Positions 51,517 to 61,710 are shown, counted from the first letter of the stretch. The stretch is 64,000 bases of DNA from Hansschlegelia quercus (GCF_004310425.1 NZ_SIUB01000005.1:124001-188000); one strand, 5' to 3'. The notes: generated from the sequence alone by a model not told the origin. Translations and numbers: made by a program.

Positions 51517-52443
51517 ATGAAGGTGGCGGCGGCGCAGCTCCGCCCCGTATGGCTCGACAAGCGCGCGACTGCGGCGAAGGTGATCGATACCATCCACGCC
51601 GCAGCGGCCGACGGCGTCGAGCTGCTGGCGTTCTCGGAGACCTATCTCGCGGGCTACCCGTTCTGGATCTGCCGGACGAACGGGGCCGCTTTCGAGGATC
51701 CCCGGCAGCAGCGAGCCTACGCGCAGTATTTGGAGGCGGCGGTCGAGATCGACTCGCCTCTACTTGCTGACATCGCCGCCGCCGCCCGCGACTGCAAGGT
51801 GGCGGTGTGGCTCGGCATGAGCGAACGCGGGCGGAAGGCCGGACGCGGCAGCGTGTACTGCACGCTGGTCACCATCCTTCCGGACAAGGGGATCGTCGGC
51901 GCCCACCGCAAGCTGATGCCGACCCACGACGAGCGGCTCTGCTGGGGCATGGGCGACGCGAAGGATCTTCGCGCCCATGATTTCGGCGATTGGCGCGTCG
52001 GCGGTCTGAACTGCTGGGAGAACCTGATGCCGCTCGCCCGCGCGGCGCTCTACGCGGAGGGCGAAGACCTCCACGTCAACGTCTGGCCGGGTAATCCGGA
52101 GGTTTCGAGCGACTGCCCGCGTGTCGTCGCGATCGAGGGCCGCGTCTGGTCGCTTGCCGTGAGCGGGCTGATGTCGATCGAGGACGTCGCGGATGATTTT
52201 GAGTTCAAGAAGGATCTGGTGGAGGCCGGAGTCGGCACGATCTTCCGGGGCGGCTCCCGCATCGTCGACCCGCAGGGAAACACCGTCGTCCGCGCCGAGG
52301 ACGGCGTCGAAGGGATCATCTCCTATGAGATTTCGCTCGCGGCGGTGCGCGCGGCGCGCATGAGCTTCGATCCGACCGGCCACTACGCGCGCGACGACGT
52401 CTTCCGCCTGTCGGTCGAGCGCCGGCGCGCCGGCGTGGAATAG
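51517..52443 (+). CDS. nitrilase superfamily hydrolase
   Basis: A 308-residue C-N hydrolase with the triad Glu41 (FSETYLAG), Lys132 (AHRKLMPT) and Cys166 (LNCWENLMPLAR). The Cys-Trp-Glu-Asn context is that of true nitrilases, which convert nitriles to acid and ammonia, more than amidases. ATG 51517 has GGGAG just upstream and gives the usual MKVAAAQ start; an ATG 12 bases earlier is also possible. It overlaps the next gene's GTG by one base and follows the ligase by 15 bases. Confidence 0.88.
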   Translation: MKVAAAQLRPVWLDKRATAAKVIDTIHAAAADGVELLAFSETYLAGYPFWICRTNGAAFEDPRQQRAYAQYLEAAVEIDSPLLADIAAAARDCKVAVWLGMSERGRKAGRGSVYCTLVTILPDKGIVGAHRKLMPTHDERLCWGMGDAKDLRAHDFGDWRVGGLNCWENLMPLARAALYAEGEDLHVNVWPGNPEVSSDCPRVVAIEGRVWSLAVSGLMSIEDVADDFEFKKDLVEAGVGTIFRGGSRIVDPQGNTVVRAEDGVEGIISYEISLAAVRAARMSFDPTGHYARDDVFRLSVERRRAGVE

Positions 52444-53141
52444 TGGGACGCGCAGATCGCATGGACGTAACCGTCATCCAGCATTCGCCGTCCGGCCACG
52501 CGGGCCTCATCGGCGACTACGTCGTCGAGCGTCTTGGCGCGACGCTGCGCACGCTCTATTCGGACGCCCTTCTCCACGCGTCCGTCGATGATCTAAAATC
52601 GGACGCAGTGGTGGTGATGGGGTCCGCGCGCGGCGTCTACGAGACGGAAATTCCTTGGATCGCGCGGCAGCGCGAGCTGATGCGAGGGCTGGTGGAGAGC
52701 GGCGTCCCGGTCTTCGGCGTCTGCTTCGGGGCGCAACTGCTGGCGACGGCGATTGGCGGCGACGTGCGTCCGACAGGCGATTTCCATCTCGGCTGGCGTG
52801 AGAATCCGGAGGCGTCGACGGTCTGGAAGGGCCCATGGCTCAGATGGCACGGCGACCATGTCAGCCTCCCCGCCGACGTCGAGGTGATGGCGCGCGCGGA
52901 CGGTCTTGTGCAGGCCTTCGCGCGCGGGTCGGCCGTCGGGGTCCAATTTCATCCCGAAGCGTCGAGCGACATGCTCGATCGCTGGTCGCAGGAGGCGATG
53001 CTGAAGGGCCGTCTGGCCGAACAGGCGAGCGACGTCGCCGCTTACGCTCGGCAAAACGCCGAGGCGATCAGGGCCAAGTCCTACGACCTGTTCGATCACG
53101 TCTTCGCTCGGCTGGCGGGCGGCGGGGACGCGCGCTCATGA
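52443..53141 (+). CDS. class I glutamine amidotransferase-like protein
   Basis: A 232-residue stand-alone class I amidotransferase: nucleophile Cys94 (FGVCFGAQLLA) and His170/Glu172 (GVQFHPEAS). Stand-alone members include GMP-synthase-like and gamma-glutamyl hydrolases. In this context it may hydrolyse a gamma-glutamyl intermediate, as PuuD does, though PuuD belongs to a different subfamily. The GTG at 52443 overlaps the nitrilase TAG (TAGTG); an ATG at 52461 is the alternative start. It overlaps the regulator gene at its 3' end (ATGA). Confidence 0.85.
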   Translation: MGRADRMDVTVIQHSPSGHAGLIGDYVVERLGATLRTLYSDALLHASVDDLKSDAVVVMGSARGVYETEIPWIARQRELMRGLVESGVPVFGVCFGAQLLATAIGGDVRPTGDFHLGWRENPEASTVWKGPWLRWHGDHVSLPADVEVMARADGLVQAFARGSAVGVQFHPEASSDMLDRWSQEAMLKGRLAEQASDVAAYARQNAEAIRAKSYDLFDHVFARLAGGGDARS

Positions 53142-53770
53142 ACGAGGCCGAGTTCGTCGCGGCGTTCAGTCGCGAATTGAAGTCGCTCAGGCTCTCGAAC
53201 GGCATGACGCTGGAGGAGTTGAGCCGCGCGAGCGAAGTTTCGATCTCCACGATCTCCAAGATCGAGAACCTCCAGCAGAAGCCGTCCTTCGAGACCGCGC
53301 TCAGAGTCGCCCGCGCGCTCAAGGTCAACTTCGTCCAGATGATGGAAGGGCCGGGTCTTCCGCAGAGCGGCATGACGCGCCGGACGATCACCCGCGCCGG
53401 CGAGGCGGACACCTTCCGCTCGGACTATTACACCTACGGAGTCCATGCGACCGAGATTGCCCGCAAGATCATGGTTCCGCTGGTCATGCGCATCCGAAAC
53501 CGCACGCCGCCGCCGCTGGCGGACTGGAGCATCCATGACGGCGAAGAGTTCGTCTATGTCATGAAGGGCGTGCTGGAGTTCCACTCCGAGCAGTATTCGC
53601 CGGCGATCCTGAACGTCGGCGACAGCTGCTACTTCGACAGCACCATGCGTCATGCCTTCGTTTCAAAAGGCGATGGCGATGCGGAGATCCTGTCAATCTG
53701 CCTGTCGATCAAGCCGTTCGAAGAACAGGCCCGCCATTCAGGCGACAGGTCAGTGCAGGACGGCGTCTAA
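53138..53770 (+). CDS. XRE-family regulator with C-terminal cupin domain
   Basis: A 210-residue regulator: N-terminal helix-turn-helix (about 12-65, LRLSNGMTLEELSRASEVSISTISKIE) and a cupin sensor (about 115-195, with WSIHDGEEFVYVMKGVLEFHS and GDSCYFDSTMRHAF holding His ligands). PuuR-type XRE-cupin proteins repress amine and amino-acid catabolism and release DNA when the substrate or product binds. It is the last gene of the plus-strand operon and overlaps its predecessor by four bases, so it is likely autoregulated through the palindrome at 49953. Confidence 0.9.
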   Translation: MNEAEFVAAFSRELKSLRLSNGMTLEELSRASEVSISTISKIENLQQKPSFETALRVARALKVNFVQMMEGPGLPQSGMTRRTITRAGEADTFRSDYYTYGVHATEIARKIMVPLVMRIRNRTPPPLADWSIHDGEEFVYVMKGVLEFHSEQYSPAILNVGDSCYFDSTMRHAFVSKGDGDAEILSICLSIKPFEEQARHSGDRSVQDGV

Positions 53771-53925
53771 ATGGCGGCGGGGCATAAATCGCACTGGCGA
53801 TCGGCGTGCCATTTCGGGGAACGAATTCTGCATCGGTCGGAGGCGCCCGTTCGTGTGACGGTGCGCTGTGACAATGCGAGCGAAAAATCAGGGCATCTGA
53901 CTAAATGAAATCAACGACCTAGCCG

Positions 53926-54015
53926 TGGCGGAGGGAGCGGGATTCGAACCCGCGATACGGTTTCCCGTATACACACTTTCCAGGCGTGCGCCTTCAACCA
54001 CTCGGCCACCCCTCC
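53926..54015 (-). tRNA. tRNA-Ser(GGA)
   Basis: A 90-base type II tRNA with encoded CCA. Acceptor GGAGGGG pairs with the 3' strand (one G-U). Anticodon loop CTGGAAA (anticodon GGA at 53979-53981), long variable arm with a TACGGG...CCGTA stem, and GGTTCGAATCC T arm are all visible. Confidence 0.97.
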
Positions 54016-54177
54016 GGAGGGGCGGGAGTTAGCAGAAGCGGGCGCTTCGTGACAAGCGGGACGACGCGGCCGGCCCGCACATTGCCCGAAACGGGGTCTT
54101 GTCCCATCTTGCCTTGAGGCGCGCGCAGGAGGCCGGCGGGCGTCGGCATCAGCGTGTCCGGCCTTTTGAACGAGCCC

Positions 54178-54486
54178 ATGATCCGCTTCCTGCTTCGTCT
54201 GATCGGCTTCCTCATCCTTGCCGGAGGCTTCGTGGCGCTGGTGATCGACGGGGCGCGCTCGATCGCCGTCGGCGCGCTGAGTTGGACCAGCGCCGAGACG
54301 ACGTGGTCCTCATGGTCGCCGGCGACGCTCGCGAAGACGCGCACGTCGCTCGCCTCCGTGCCGGGGCTCGACCAGGCGTTCGCGTTCATGCTGTCGCTGC
54401 CAGCCTTCGCCCCGTTCGTCGTGATCGGCGTCCTGCTGATGCTGCTCGGCCGCCGCCGGCGGCGCGGGATCGGCGTCGCGCCATAA
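54178..54486 (+). CDS. small two-helix membrane protein
   Basis: A 102-residue protein with a hydrophobic helix at 4-27, a polar Ser/Thr/Trp-rich middle, and a second helix at about 68-91 followed by RRRRRR, which should fix the C terminus in the cytoplasm. Similar short proteins occur across Rhizobiales, sometimes auto-labelled PetM-like; that label is not supported by function. It follows the tRNA divergently. ATG 54178 was preferred to a GTG at 54154. Confidence 0.65.
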   Translation: MIRFLLRLIGFLILAGGFVALVIDGARSIAVGALSWTSAETTWSSWSPATLAKTRTSLASVPGLDQAFAFMLSLPAFAPFVVIGVLLMLLGRRRRRGIGVAP

Positions 54487-54599
54487 CAGCTGGCCGAGCC
54501 CCGCCGGACTGACGAAAACGTATCGGGCGCCAGGCTTGTCCGGCTCGCCGCGTCGTGCAATGCGGGCGGCGGGCGAGACACGACGGAGGACGCACGGCC

Positions 54600-55196
54600 A
54601 TGATCGAGAAGGTGATCGAACGGGGTCTGTTCGCCAGCCGCTGGCTGATGGCGCCGTTCTATATCGGCCTTGTCGTCGGCCTCCTCGTCCTGCTCGTGAA
54701 GTTCGGGCAAGAGCTCATCCACTTCGTCGAGAACGTCCTCCACGCGACCGAAAGCCAGGTCATCCTCGGCATTCTCTCGCTGATCGACCTGTCGCTGACC
54801 GCGAACCTCATCCTGCTCGTGATCTTCTCCGGCTACGAGAACTTCGTCTCGCGCATGGACCTCCACGACCAGAGCGAGCGGCCGGAATGGATGGGGAAGA
54901 TCGACTTCTCCGGCCTCAAGCTGAAGCTGATCGCCTCGATCGTCGCGATCTCCGCGATCCAACTGCTCAAGGCGTTCATGGACCTCGGCGCGGCGAATGA
55001 CCGCGATCTCTGGTGGATGGCCGTCATCCACGTCGTGTTCGTGGGCTCCGGCGTTTTCCTCGCGCTCGCCGACTGGCTGAGCGATCACGCCCATCTCGTC
55101 GAGGCGCGGACCCACGCGCTTCACGAGAAGCACAACGTCGATCCGCGCGACGAGGTGGCTGACCAGAGCGCGCCGGACGCCCCCAAGCAGCACTGA
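54600..55196 (+). CDS. YqhA/UPF0114 membrane protein
   Basis: A 198-residue UPF0114-family membrane protein of unknown function. It has three or four helices; the start MIEKVIERGLFASRWLMAPFYIGLVVGL and the segment LIDLSLTANLILLVIFSGYENFVSR are close to the family consensus. The C terminus is a polar extension (about 165-198). The ATG was chosen by the family start; the frame opens 45 bases earlier. Confidence 0.88.
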   Translation: MIEKVIERGLFASRWLMAPFYIGLVVGLLVLLVKFGQELIHFVENVLHATESQVILGILSLIDLSLTANLILLVIFSGYENFVSRMDLHDQSERPEWMGKIDFSGLKLKLIASIVAISAIQLLKAFMDLGAANDRDLWWMAVIHVVFVGSGVFLALADWLSDHAHLVEARTHALHEKHNVDPRDEVADQSAPDAPKQH

Positions 55197-55295
55197 GCGG
55201 CCGTTGGCCTTCGGCGCCTGCATCGTCTATGAAGCGCGCGACTGACGGAGCGGCGCGGCCGCGACCCGCCGCCTGAACGTTCAAGACCTCCGCCC

Positions 55296-56051
55296 ATGAA
55301 CGATGCGACCCTCGACCAGCTCGCCGAAATCCGTCACGAGATCGACCGGATAGACGAAGCCATGCACCTGCTGCTGATGGAGCGAGGCGCGGTGATCGAC
55401 CGCCTCGTCGCCGTCAAGCGCACGAGCGAGACCGGTTCGGCGTTCCGCCCCGGGCGGGAAGCCGAGATGATGCGGAGGCTCGCCGCGCGCCATCAGGGCC
55501 GGCTGCCGCTCGCGACCGCCGAGCACCTCTGGCGCACGATCATCGCCACTTTCACCCATGTGCAGGCGCCTTTCACGCTGCATGTCGAGCAGGGCGCAGA
55601 TGCGCTCGCGATGCACGATCTCGCCCGCTTCCATGTCGGCTTCGACGTGCCGCTGTCCGGCTGCTCGACCGCCTCGCGCGTGGTGGAGGCTGTCGGCCGC
55701 TCGACCGGCGATCTCGGACTGGTCCGACTCGACGCGGCCCCCGCCGTCGCCTGGTGGGAGACGCTCGGCGGCGACGGGCCGCAGATCATGGCGCGGCTGC
55801 CCTTCTTCTCCGGCGGTGAAGGCCCGATTGCCGTTCCCGCCCTCGTCGTGGCGCGTCCGCTCGGTTCGGCCGGCGCGCTTGAGACGCGGGTATGGGCCGT
55901 CTCTGACGATGGAGACGTCGAACTCGGATCGGAGCACGAGACGCTCGCGGCCGTCACTCGCAATGCGCGCCGGGCCCGCCTGGTGGCGACCAAGGGCGAC
56001 GCGCCGCCGTCGCCCGGCGCCGTGCTTGTCGGCGGTTATGCCCGCGCCTGA
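55296..56051 (+). CDS. chorismate mutase domain protein
   Basis: A 251-residue protein with an AroQ-type chorismate mutase domain at 1-90 ([27 protein letters not shown], later [13 protein letters not shown]) and a C-terminal half (about 95-251) of unassigned fold, related to the extra domain of long alphaproteobacterial chorismate mutases. Chorismate to prephenate is the shared step to Phe and Tyr. It is 16 bases from the hisC-like gene and in operon with a prephenate dehydrogenase, so a role in aromatic amino acids is well supported. Confidence 0.87.
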   Translation: MNDATLDQLAEIRHEIDRIDEAMHLLLMERGAVIDRLVAVKRTSETGSAFRPGREAEMMRRLAARHQGRLPLATAEHLWRTIIATFTHVQAPFTLHVEQGADALAMHDLARFHVGFDVPLSGCSTASRVVEAVGRSTGDLGLVRLDAAPAVAWWETLGGDGPQIMARLPFFSGGEGPIAVPALVVARPLGSAGALETRVWAVSDDGDVELGSEHETLAAVTRNARRARLVATKGDAPPSPGAVLVGGYARA

Positions 56052-56067
56052 TCGAGAGCAGAGCTCA

Positions 56068-57180
56068 ATGACCGCCAATCCTGGCTTGCACCCCCGGCCC
56101 GGCGCCCTCGCGATCGACGCCTACGTGCCCGGCAAGAGCAAGGCGCCGGCAGGCGTGCGCCTCCACAAACTTTCCTCGAACGAGACGCCGCTTGGACCGA
56201 GCCCAAAAGCGATCGAGGCTTTTCGCGCGGCGGCCGGGAGCCTCGAAATCTATCCTGACGGCTCGTCGACTGCTCTGCGCGAGGCGATCGCGCGCGCGCA
56301 CGGACTCGACCCCGCCCGGATCGTCTGCGGCGCGGGCTCGGACGAGTTGCTGTCGCTGCTCGCTGGAGCCTATCTCGAGCCCGGCGACGAGGGCCTGTTC
56401 ACCGAGCACGGCTTCCTCGTCTACAAGATCGCGATCCTGGCGGCGGGCGGAACGCCGGTGGTCGCGCCAGAGACCAGTCTGACGGCCGATGTCGACGCCC
56501 TGCTCGCGCGCGTCACGGCGCGGACGCGCATCGTCTATCTTGCGAACCCCAACAACCCGACCGGCACCTACCTGCCCTTCGACGAGGTGAAGCGGCTGCA
56601 CGCCGGCCTGCCCGCCTCCACGTTGTTGGTGCTCGACGCGGCCTATGCGGAATATGTCCGTGCTAACGACTATGCGGCCGGGATCGAACTGGTGTCGGCG
56701 TCGGAGAACGTCGTGATGACGCGGACCTTCTCGAAGGTCTTCGGCCTGGCGTCCTTAAGGATCGGGTGGCTCTACGGGCCGGAAGGCGTGGTCGACGCGC
56801 TAAACCGCGTCCGCGGACCGTTCAACGTCTCCGGCCCGGCGATCGCGGCAGGGGCGGCGGCTGCGGCCGATCGCGCGCATATCGAGGCCGCGGTCGACCA
56901 CAACGCCCGCTGGCTGACGGAGATCACCGAGGGCGTGCGCGCCCTCGGGCTCGAGGTCACGCCGAGCGTCGCGAATTTCGTGCTGATCCACTTTCCGCGC
57001 GAGGCGGGACGGTCCGCCGCGGACGCCGACGCCTTCCTCACCGCCCGCGGCCTGATCCTGCGTGCGGTCGGCGCCTATGGCCTCCCCGACGCGCTCAGGC
57101 TCACCATCGGCTCGGAGGAGGCCAACCAAGCGGCGCTCGCCGCTCTGGCGGACTTCGTGAAGGGCGGCGATCGTGGCTGA
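56068..57180 (+). CDS. hisC: histidinol-phosphate/aromatic aminotransferase
   Basis: A 370-residue PLP enzyme of the HisC family. Seen: [15 protein letters not shown] terminus, [16 protein letters not shown] and the PLP Lys in [17 protein letters not shown], then the Arg of [10 protein letters not shown]. Members transaminate histidinol phosphate and often also phenylpyruvate or arogenate. The placement between chorismate mutase and prephenate dehydrogenase points to an aromatic role, perhaps in addition to histidine synthesis. It overlaps the next gene by eight bases. Confidence 0.9.
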   Translation: MTANPGLHPRPGALAIDAYVPGKSKAPAGVRLHKLSSNETPLGPSPKAIEAFRAAAGSLEIYPDGSSTALREAIARAHGLDPARIVCGAGSDELLSLLAGAYLEPGDEGLFTEHGFLVYKIAILAAGGTPVVAPETSLTADVDALLARVTARTRIVYLANPNNPTGTYLPFDEVKRLHAGLPASTLLVLDAAYAEYVRANDYAAGIELVSASENVVMTRTFSKVFGLASLRIGWLYGPEGVVDALNRVRGPFNVSGPAIAAGAAAAADRAHIEAAVDHNARWLTEITEGVRALGLEVTPSVANFVLIHFPREAGRSAADADAFLTARGLILRAVGAYGLPDALRLTIGSEEANQAALAALADFVKGGDRG

Positions 57181-58102
57181 GCCTCTGTTCGAGAAGGTCG
57201 CGATCATTGGGATCGGCCTGATCGGCTCGTCGATCGCGCGCGGCCTCAGGCGCGGCGGGCTCTCCTCGACCATCGTCATCGCGGACCGCGACGAGCACGC
57301 CCGCGAGCGGGCGGCGGCGCTCGGCCTCGGCGACCTCGTCCTCGCCGATTCCGGCGAGGCAGCGCAGGGAGCGGACCTCGTCATCGTCTGCACGCCGGTC
57401 GGGGTCTGCGGGACGGTGGCGGCGGAGGTCGGTCCGCATCTGAAGCCCGGCGCGATCCTCTCGGACGTCGGCTCCGTCAAAGGAGCGATCATCCGCTCGA
57501 TGGGGCCGCACGTCGCGAGCAGCGTCCATTTCGTGCCCGCTCACCCGATCGCCGGCACCGAGGATTCCGGCCCCGACGCCGGCTTCGCCGAGCTGTTCGA
57601 CGGCCGCTGGACGATCCTCACCCCCGGCCCGGACGCCGACGAGGCTGCGGTCGAGGCCGTGAGAGCGCTCTGGGAGGGCCTTGGGGCCAAGGTCGACGTG
57701 ATGACGCCCGAGCATCACGATCTGGTCTTCGCGATCGTGAGCCACGTGCCGCATCTGATCGCCTACAACATCGTGGGCACGGCCGCCGACCTCGAGGACG
57801 TCACCCAATCCGAGGTGATCAAATATTCGGCGTCCGGCTTCCGCGACTTCACCCGCATCGCCGCCTCCGATCCGACGATGTGGCGTGACGTCTTCCTCAA
57901 CAATCGCGACGCCGTGCTCCAGATGCTCGGCCGCTTCGTCGAGGATCTGACCGCCCTGCAGCGCGCGATCCGCTGGGGCGAGGGCGACAAGCTGTTCGAA
58001 CTCTTCACCCGGACCCGCGCCATCCGCCGCGACATCATCGAGCAGGGTCAGGACACGGCCGCGCCCGATTTCGGGCGCAGAGGCTCGACCAAGGGAAGCT
58101 GA
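57173..58102 (+). CDS. tyrC: prephenate/arogenate dehydrogenase family protein
   Basis: A 309-residue NAD(P)-dependent dehydrogenase. Rossmann motif [13 protein letters not shown] at about 13-25, then the [10 protein letters not shown] segment and [19 protein letters not shown], where the His is catalytic in the TyrA family, and [24 protein letters not shown] start lies inside the hisC-like gene. It catalyses the oxidative step toward tyrosine. No ACT domain is present. TyrA and TyrC naming cannot be settled from sequence. Confidence 0.9.
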   Translation: MAEPLFEKVAIIGIGLIGSSIARGLRRGGLSSTIVIADRDEHARERAAALGLGDLVLADSGEAAQGADLVIVCTPVGVCGTVAAEVGPHLKPGAILSDVGSVKGAIIRSMGPHVASSVHFVPAHPIAGTEDSGPDAGFAELFDGRWTILTPGPDADEAAVEAVRALWEGLGAKVDVMTPEHHDLVFAIVSHVPHLIAYNIVGTAADLEDVTQSEVIKYSASGFRDFTRIAASDPTMWRDVFLNNRDAVLQMLGRFVEDLTALQRAIRWGEGDKLFELFTRTRAIRRDIIEQGQDTAAPDFGRRGSTKGS

Positions 58103-58200
58103 GCATCACGGATATCCGACCGAAAGTCGCCATTCCGACAGACCGGCGAAGCGCATAGCCTCCGCCTCCCGCGCGGCCTACGTATGAGTCGAGAAAGCGC

Positions 58201-58782
58201 ATGAAAGCTCCGCACGGCGCCGTTCCCGCCGTCCATCCCGCGCTCAAGCTCGCGCTCGAGCTTGGGCCGCTCCTCGTCTTCTTCGTCGCAAATGCGCGAG
58301 CGAATCTGTTCGTCGCGACCGGGGCGTTCATGGTCGCGACGCTGGTCGCGCTGGCGGCGTCGTGGGTCCTGACCCGCCGACTGCCGGTGATGCCGCTGGT
58401 CTCGGGCGCGGTCGTTCTGGTGTTCGGCGGCCTGACGCTCGCGCTTCAGAACGAGCTCTTCATCAAGCTCAAGCCGACCATCGTGAACCTGCTGTTCGCG
58501 GGCTCGCTTTTCGGCGGCCTCGCCTTCGGCCGGCCGCTATTGGCGATCGTGTTCGATCAGGCGTTCTCGCTGACACACGAGGGCTGGACTAAGCTCACCT
58601 GGCGCTGGGCATGGTTCTTCGTCTTCCTCGCCGTGGTGAACGAGGTGGTATGGCGCACCCAGACCACCGACTTCTGGGTCGCGTTCAAGGTGTGGGGCAT
58701 CATGCCCGTCACGATGATCTTTGCGATGGCCCAGGCGCCGCTGCTGCAGCGTTATTCCGCGGGCGACGCGGCCGCCGAATAA
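58201..58782 (+). CDS. yciB: septation protein A / YciB family
   Basis: A 193-residue inner membrane protein with five or six helices. Seen: [58 protein letters not shown] and [20 protein letters not shown], all typical of YciB (IspZ). YciB influences envelope integrity and division through partners such as RodZ. Its 3' end overlaps opgH on the other strand by 31 bases. Confidence 0.93.
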   Translation: MKAPHGAVPAVHPALKLALELGPLLVFFVANARANLFVATGAFMVATLVALAASWVLTRRLPVMPLVSGAVVLVFGGLTLALQNELFIKLKPTIVNLLFAGSLFGGLAFGRPLLAIVFDQAFSLTHEGWTKLTWRWAWFFVFLAVVNEVVWRTQTTDFWVAFKVWGIMPVTMIFAMAQAPLLQRYSAGDAAAE

Positions 58783-60674
58783 CTTCGGCCGTCATCGAAC
58801 CGGAACGGCTGCATCGGAGCCGCAGAGCCGACGAGGCCGGGAAAACCGTCGCTCACCGCACGCACCTCGGCCGGCGGATTGGTCTCCTCCGGAATCGAGA
58901 GCAGCCCTGCAAGCGCGGAGTCGCCTGAGGGCGCGTCATAGGACGTCAGCACCGCGAAGGGCACTGCAAGCAGGAAGCTCAGCAGGACCGGCAGCGCCCA
59001 GGGCAGCACCGCGGGCGCCGAAAGCGCAAGCGAGATCGCGAGCGCCGCGCCGAAGGCGGTCGCGGGCCAGAGCGATTTGGCCGCCTCGCTCCAGCCGACG
59101 CGCTCGCCCTCGCGGTTCTGCGCCTCCCAGCCGATCGGGCGGCGGAAGACGAAGAGACGCACCATGAACTGCGTGACCGCGAAGCTTACGAGCGGCGCGA
59201 ACAGCATGCCGAACGCGCCTTCGACCGCCGTGCCGGACAGGAACCGGTTGCGGCCGCCATAGCGCCGGGTTTCGCTGGCGCGCATGGCGACGTCGAGATA
59301 GCCCATGATCTTCGGCGCGAAGAGCACGATCATCATGGCGGCGAGCAGACCTGCCCCGACGCCCCACGAGAGGTTCGAATCGCCCGTCGCGGGAATGAGC
59401 GCCGGCGGCCCCCAGGCCTGAGCCGCGCCTGCGATCAGGAACAGCGACCATGCCGGCGCGCCGACATACATCAGGATCGCGATGGCGAGGTTGACCCTGC
59501 CCATCATAGGCAGGCCGGGCCGGCCGATCAGGCGCAGATACTGCAAATTGCCCTGGCACCAGCGCAGATTGCGCCGCATGAACTCTGAGAGCGTCGCGGG
59601 ATTGTCCTCCCACGAGCCGCCCTCTTCCGGCAGCACCCGAACTTCGTAGCCGGCCTTGTGCATCAGGACGGCCTCGTAGAGGTCGTGGCTCAGGATCTTG
59701 CCGCCGAGCGGCGCGCCGCCGGGGACCTCGGGCAATTCGCAATGCTCGCGGAACGCTCGGACGCGGATCGCCGCGTTGTGGCCCCAGTAAGGGCCGGCGT
59801 CGCCCGACCACCAGGCGGCGCCCATCGAATAAGACCGCATCGAGGCGCGCATGCCGAACTGGAAGACGCGCGCGAAGATCGTGCGCGCCGGCAAGCCGAC
59901 GACGAGGCTTTGCAGGATGCCCAGCCGCGGATTGGCCTGCATCACCCGCACGAGCCGCAGGATCGCCTCGCCCGACATCACGCTGTCGGCGTCGAGCGCG
60001 ATCATCGTCTCGTAGCCGTCGCCGCGGGAGTGCAGGAACTCGCGGACGTTGCCGGCCTTGAAGCCCTCGTTCGAAGCTCTGCGGCGGTAAAACACGCGCT
60101 CGGGCGCGTCGAGCGTCGCGCGCCACGCGGCGATGGTCGCCTCCTCGTCCGCAACCATTTCCGGCCTCTGGCTGTCGCTCAGGACGTGGACGTCGAACAA
60201 ATCGCCGTACCGAGTCGCGTCGAGACTCGCGATCACGGCGTCGAGGCGGCGCACGACGCGGCGAACGTCTTCGTGGCGCACGCACATCACGACTGCGTGC
60301 CGACCGGAAACGGCTGCGTCGATGGGGGTCGCTGCGACGCAAGGCGCGACGTTTCCGACCGGATCGTCGGAGAAGCGCAACAGTGCGAAGCCGATGACCG
60401 CGTTCCAGAAGCCGATCACAAGCCAGGGCGTCGACACCAGGAAGCAGCCGAACATCACGAGTTCCGGCGCCGACCAGCCGTCGAGCGCGAGAACGGCCGC
60501 GAGCGCGGCGGCGAGCACGACCGACGTTCCGGCAACCAAGAGGCCGAAGGTCGTCCGGCGGAATGCAAGCGTGCGGCGCGACTGAGCGCCGGTCGGCGTC
60601 ATCGAGTTGCTGGCCCTTTTTTGGCCTGATCTCCTGGAAGAAGCGCCTGAGAGGAGGTCGATGCTCTGACGCAT
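58752..60674 (-). CDS. opgH: glucan biosynthesis glucosyltransferase OpgH
   Basis: A 640-residue family 2 glycosyltransferase that builds the beta-glucan backbone of osmoregulated periplasmic glucans at the inner membrane. Order: two N-terminal helices (about 40-65, 72-97), the catalytic domain with [16 protein letters not shown] (DxD) and the [10 protein letters not shown] acceptor motif, then several helices (from about 370). The usual partner opgG is not next to it. ATG 60674 was used; 60602 is a possible later start. It converges on yciB with overlapping 3' ends. Confidence 0.9.
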   Translation of the reverse strand: MRQSIDLLSGASSRRSGQKRASNSMTPTGAQSRRTLAFRRTTFGLLVAGTSVVLAAALAAVLALDGWSAPELVMFGCFLVSTPWLVIGFWNAVIGFALLRFSDDPVGNVAPCVAATPIDAAVSGRHAVVMCVRHEDVRRVVRRLDAVIASLDATRYGDLFDVHVLSDSQRPEMVADEEATIAAWRATLDAPERVFYRRRASNEGFKAGNVREFLHSRGDGYETMIALDADSVMSGEAILRLVRVMQANPRLGILQSLVVGLPARTIFARVFQFGMRASMRSYSMGAAWWSGDAGPYWGHNAAIRVRAFREHCELPEVPGGAPLGGKILSHDLYEAVLMHKAGYEVRVLPEEGGSWEDNPATLSEFMRRNLRWCQGNLQYLRLIGRPGLPMMGRVNLAIAILMYVGAPAWSLFLIAGAAQAWGPPALIPATGDSNLSWGVGAGLLAAMMIVLFAPKIMGYLDVAMRASETRRYGGRNRFLSGTAVEGAFGMLFAPLVSFAVTQFMVRLFVFRRPIGWEAQNREGERVGWSEAAKSLWPATAFGAALAISLALSAPAVLPWALPVLLSFLLAVPFAVLTSYDAPSGDSALAGLLSIPEETNPPAEVRAVSDGFPGLVGSAAPMQPFRFDDGRSYSAAASPAE

Positions 60675-60783
60675 TGCATGCTTTCGATAGCCGGCGGGAA
60701 CGCACTGGCGGCGCAGGGGTGCGCCCTATAACACAAACTGCGCCCGTCGAACCGGCGCGACCCGCCAGCAATTAGGCGCGAGC

Positions 60784-61236
60784 TTGCCCCCGACAACGCC
60801 CCGGAGCGAAACGATCGCGACCCGCGCCCTTTGGTATGACGGCCGTGGCGGCCTCTCCATTCGCGACGGCGCGGCGGCGGGTCCTGGCGAGGGCGAGGCT
60901 GTGGTCCGCACGCTTTTTAGCGGCGTCAGCCGAGGAACCGAGCGCCTCGTACTGGAAGGCCGCGTTCCGGAAAGCGAGTGGCGGCGAATGCGCGCCCCCC
61001 GGCAGGACGGCGGCTTTCCCGGCCCGGTAAAATACGGCTATGCGGCCGTAGGCATGGTCGAGGAAGGGCCTGCGAACCTGCTCGGCTGCTTCGTGTTCTG
61101 CCTCAACCCGCACGAGACCGCCTTCGTCGCGCCGGCGGAGGCGCTTTGCGCCCTGCCGGACGGCCTGTCGCCGAAACGCGCGGTGCTCGCCGCCAACATG
61201 GAGACGGCGCTGAACGCGGTGTGGGATTCCGGCGCC
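60784..61236 (+). pseudogene. 5' part of a zinc-type (MDR) alcohol dehydrogenase-like gene, truncated
   Basis: From TTG 60784, residues 10-151 match the N-terminal half of medium-chain dehydrogenases found in Rhizobiales ([72 protein letters not shown]). The homology stops at the GGCGCC at 61231-61236, just where the Rossmann domain should begin; the frame runs on to 61461 in unrelated sequence (Arg/His-rich, antisense to the RibD fragment). The cofactor domain is gone, so it should be inactive. Confidence 0.75.
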
Positions 61237-61521
61237 GACGACCACTGCGTCGACCAGCGCCCGCAGCCGATGGAGATGATCGATCCCGCCCGGCCCATTG
61301 ATGAAGTGCGAGGCGCCGGTGACGGTCGCGATCCGCCCGTCGAGCGATTGGCCGAGCTGCGCCACCACGATCGATCGCGGGCGCGCCACCGGAAGCAGCA
61401 TGCGGCAGAGCGGGTGGTCCTGGAGCGCCCACGGCGCGACGCCCACGGCGCGCACGGCTAAGATCGTCGCCCAGGCGGCGTCATGATCCCGGTCGTGGAG
61501 CTCGGCCGTCGCGCTCGCCAT
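61231..61521 (-). pseudogene. 5' part of a RibD-reductase-family gene, truncated
   Basis: From ATG 61521 (GAGGTGGGA upstream) the minus strand reads [13 protein letters not shown] and [48 protein letters not shown], which is the N-terminal part of a stand-alone RibD C-terminal (pyrimidine reductase-like) protein. The match ends at the same GGCGCC, and the frame then runs antisense through the dehydrogenase fragment. About 97 of an expected 230-250 residues remain, so it is non-functional. Confidence 0.75.
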
Positions 61522-61710
61522 TCCCACCTCGCGACGCCAATCCAAGCGGCTGACTGGCCCCAGCGGGAGATAGAAGCCTTCCAGGCCATGGGAAGCGGCG
61601 GGAAGCCGACGAAGGTGGCGCCGGCGCGACGGCGGCGCGCATTGACGAGCGCGCGGGGATCGTGATCCGTGCGGCGCATGTCTTTGCGCGCAAGAGAGGG
61701 ACTGCACGCC

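Noticed and set aside
53926-54015. tRNA-Ser as the attachment site of an integrated element
   Set aside because: No integrase gene and no repeat of the tRNA 3' end was noticed nearby; flanking genes look chromosomal.
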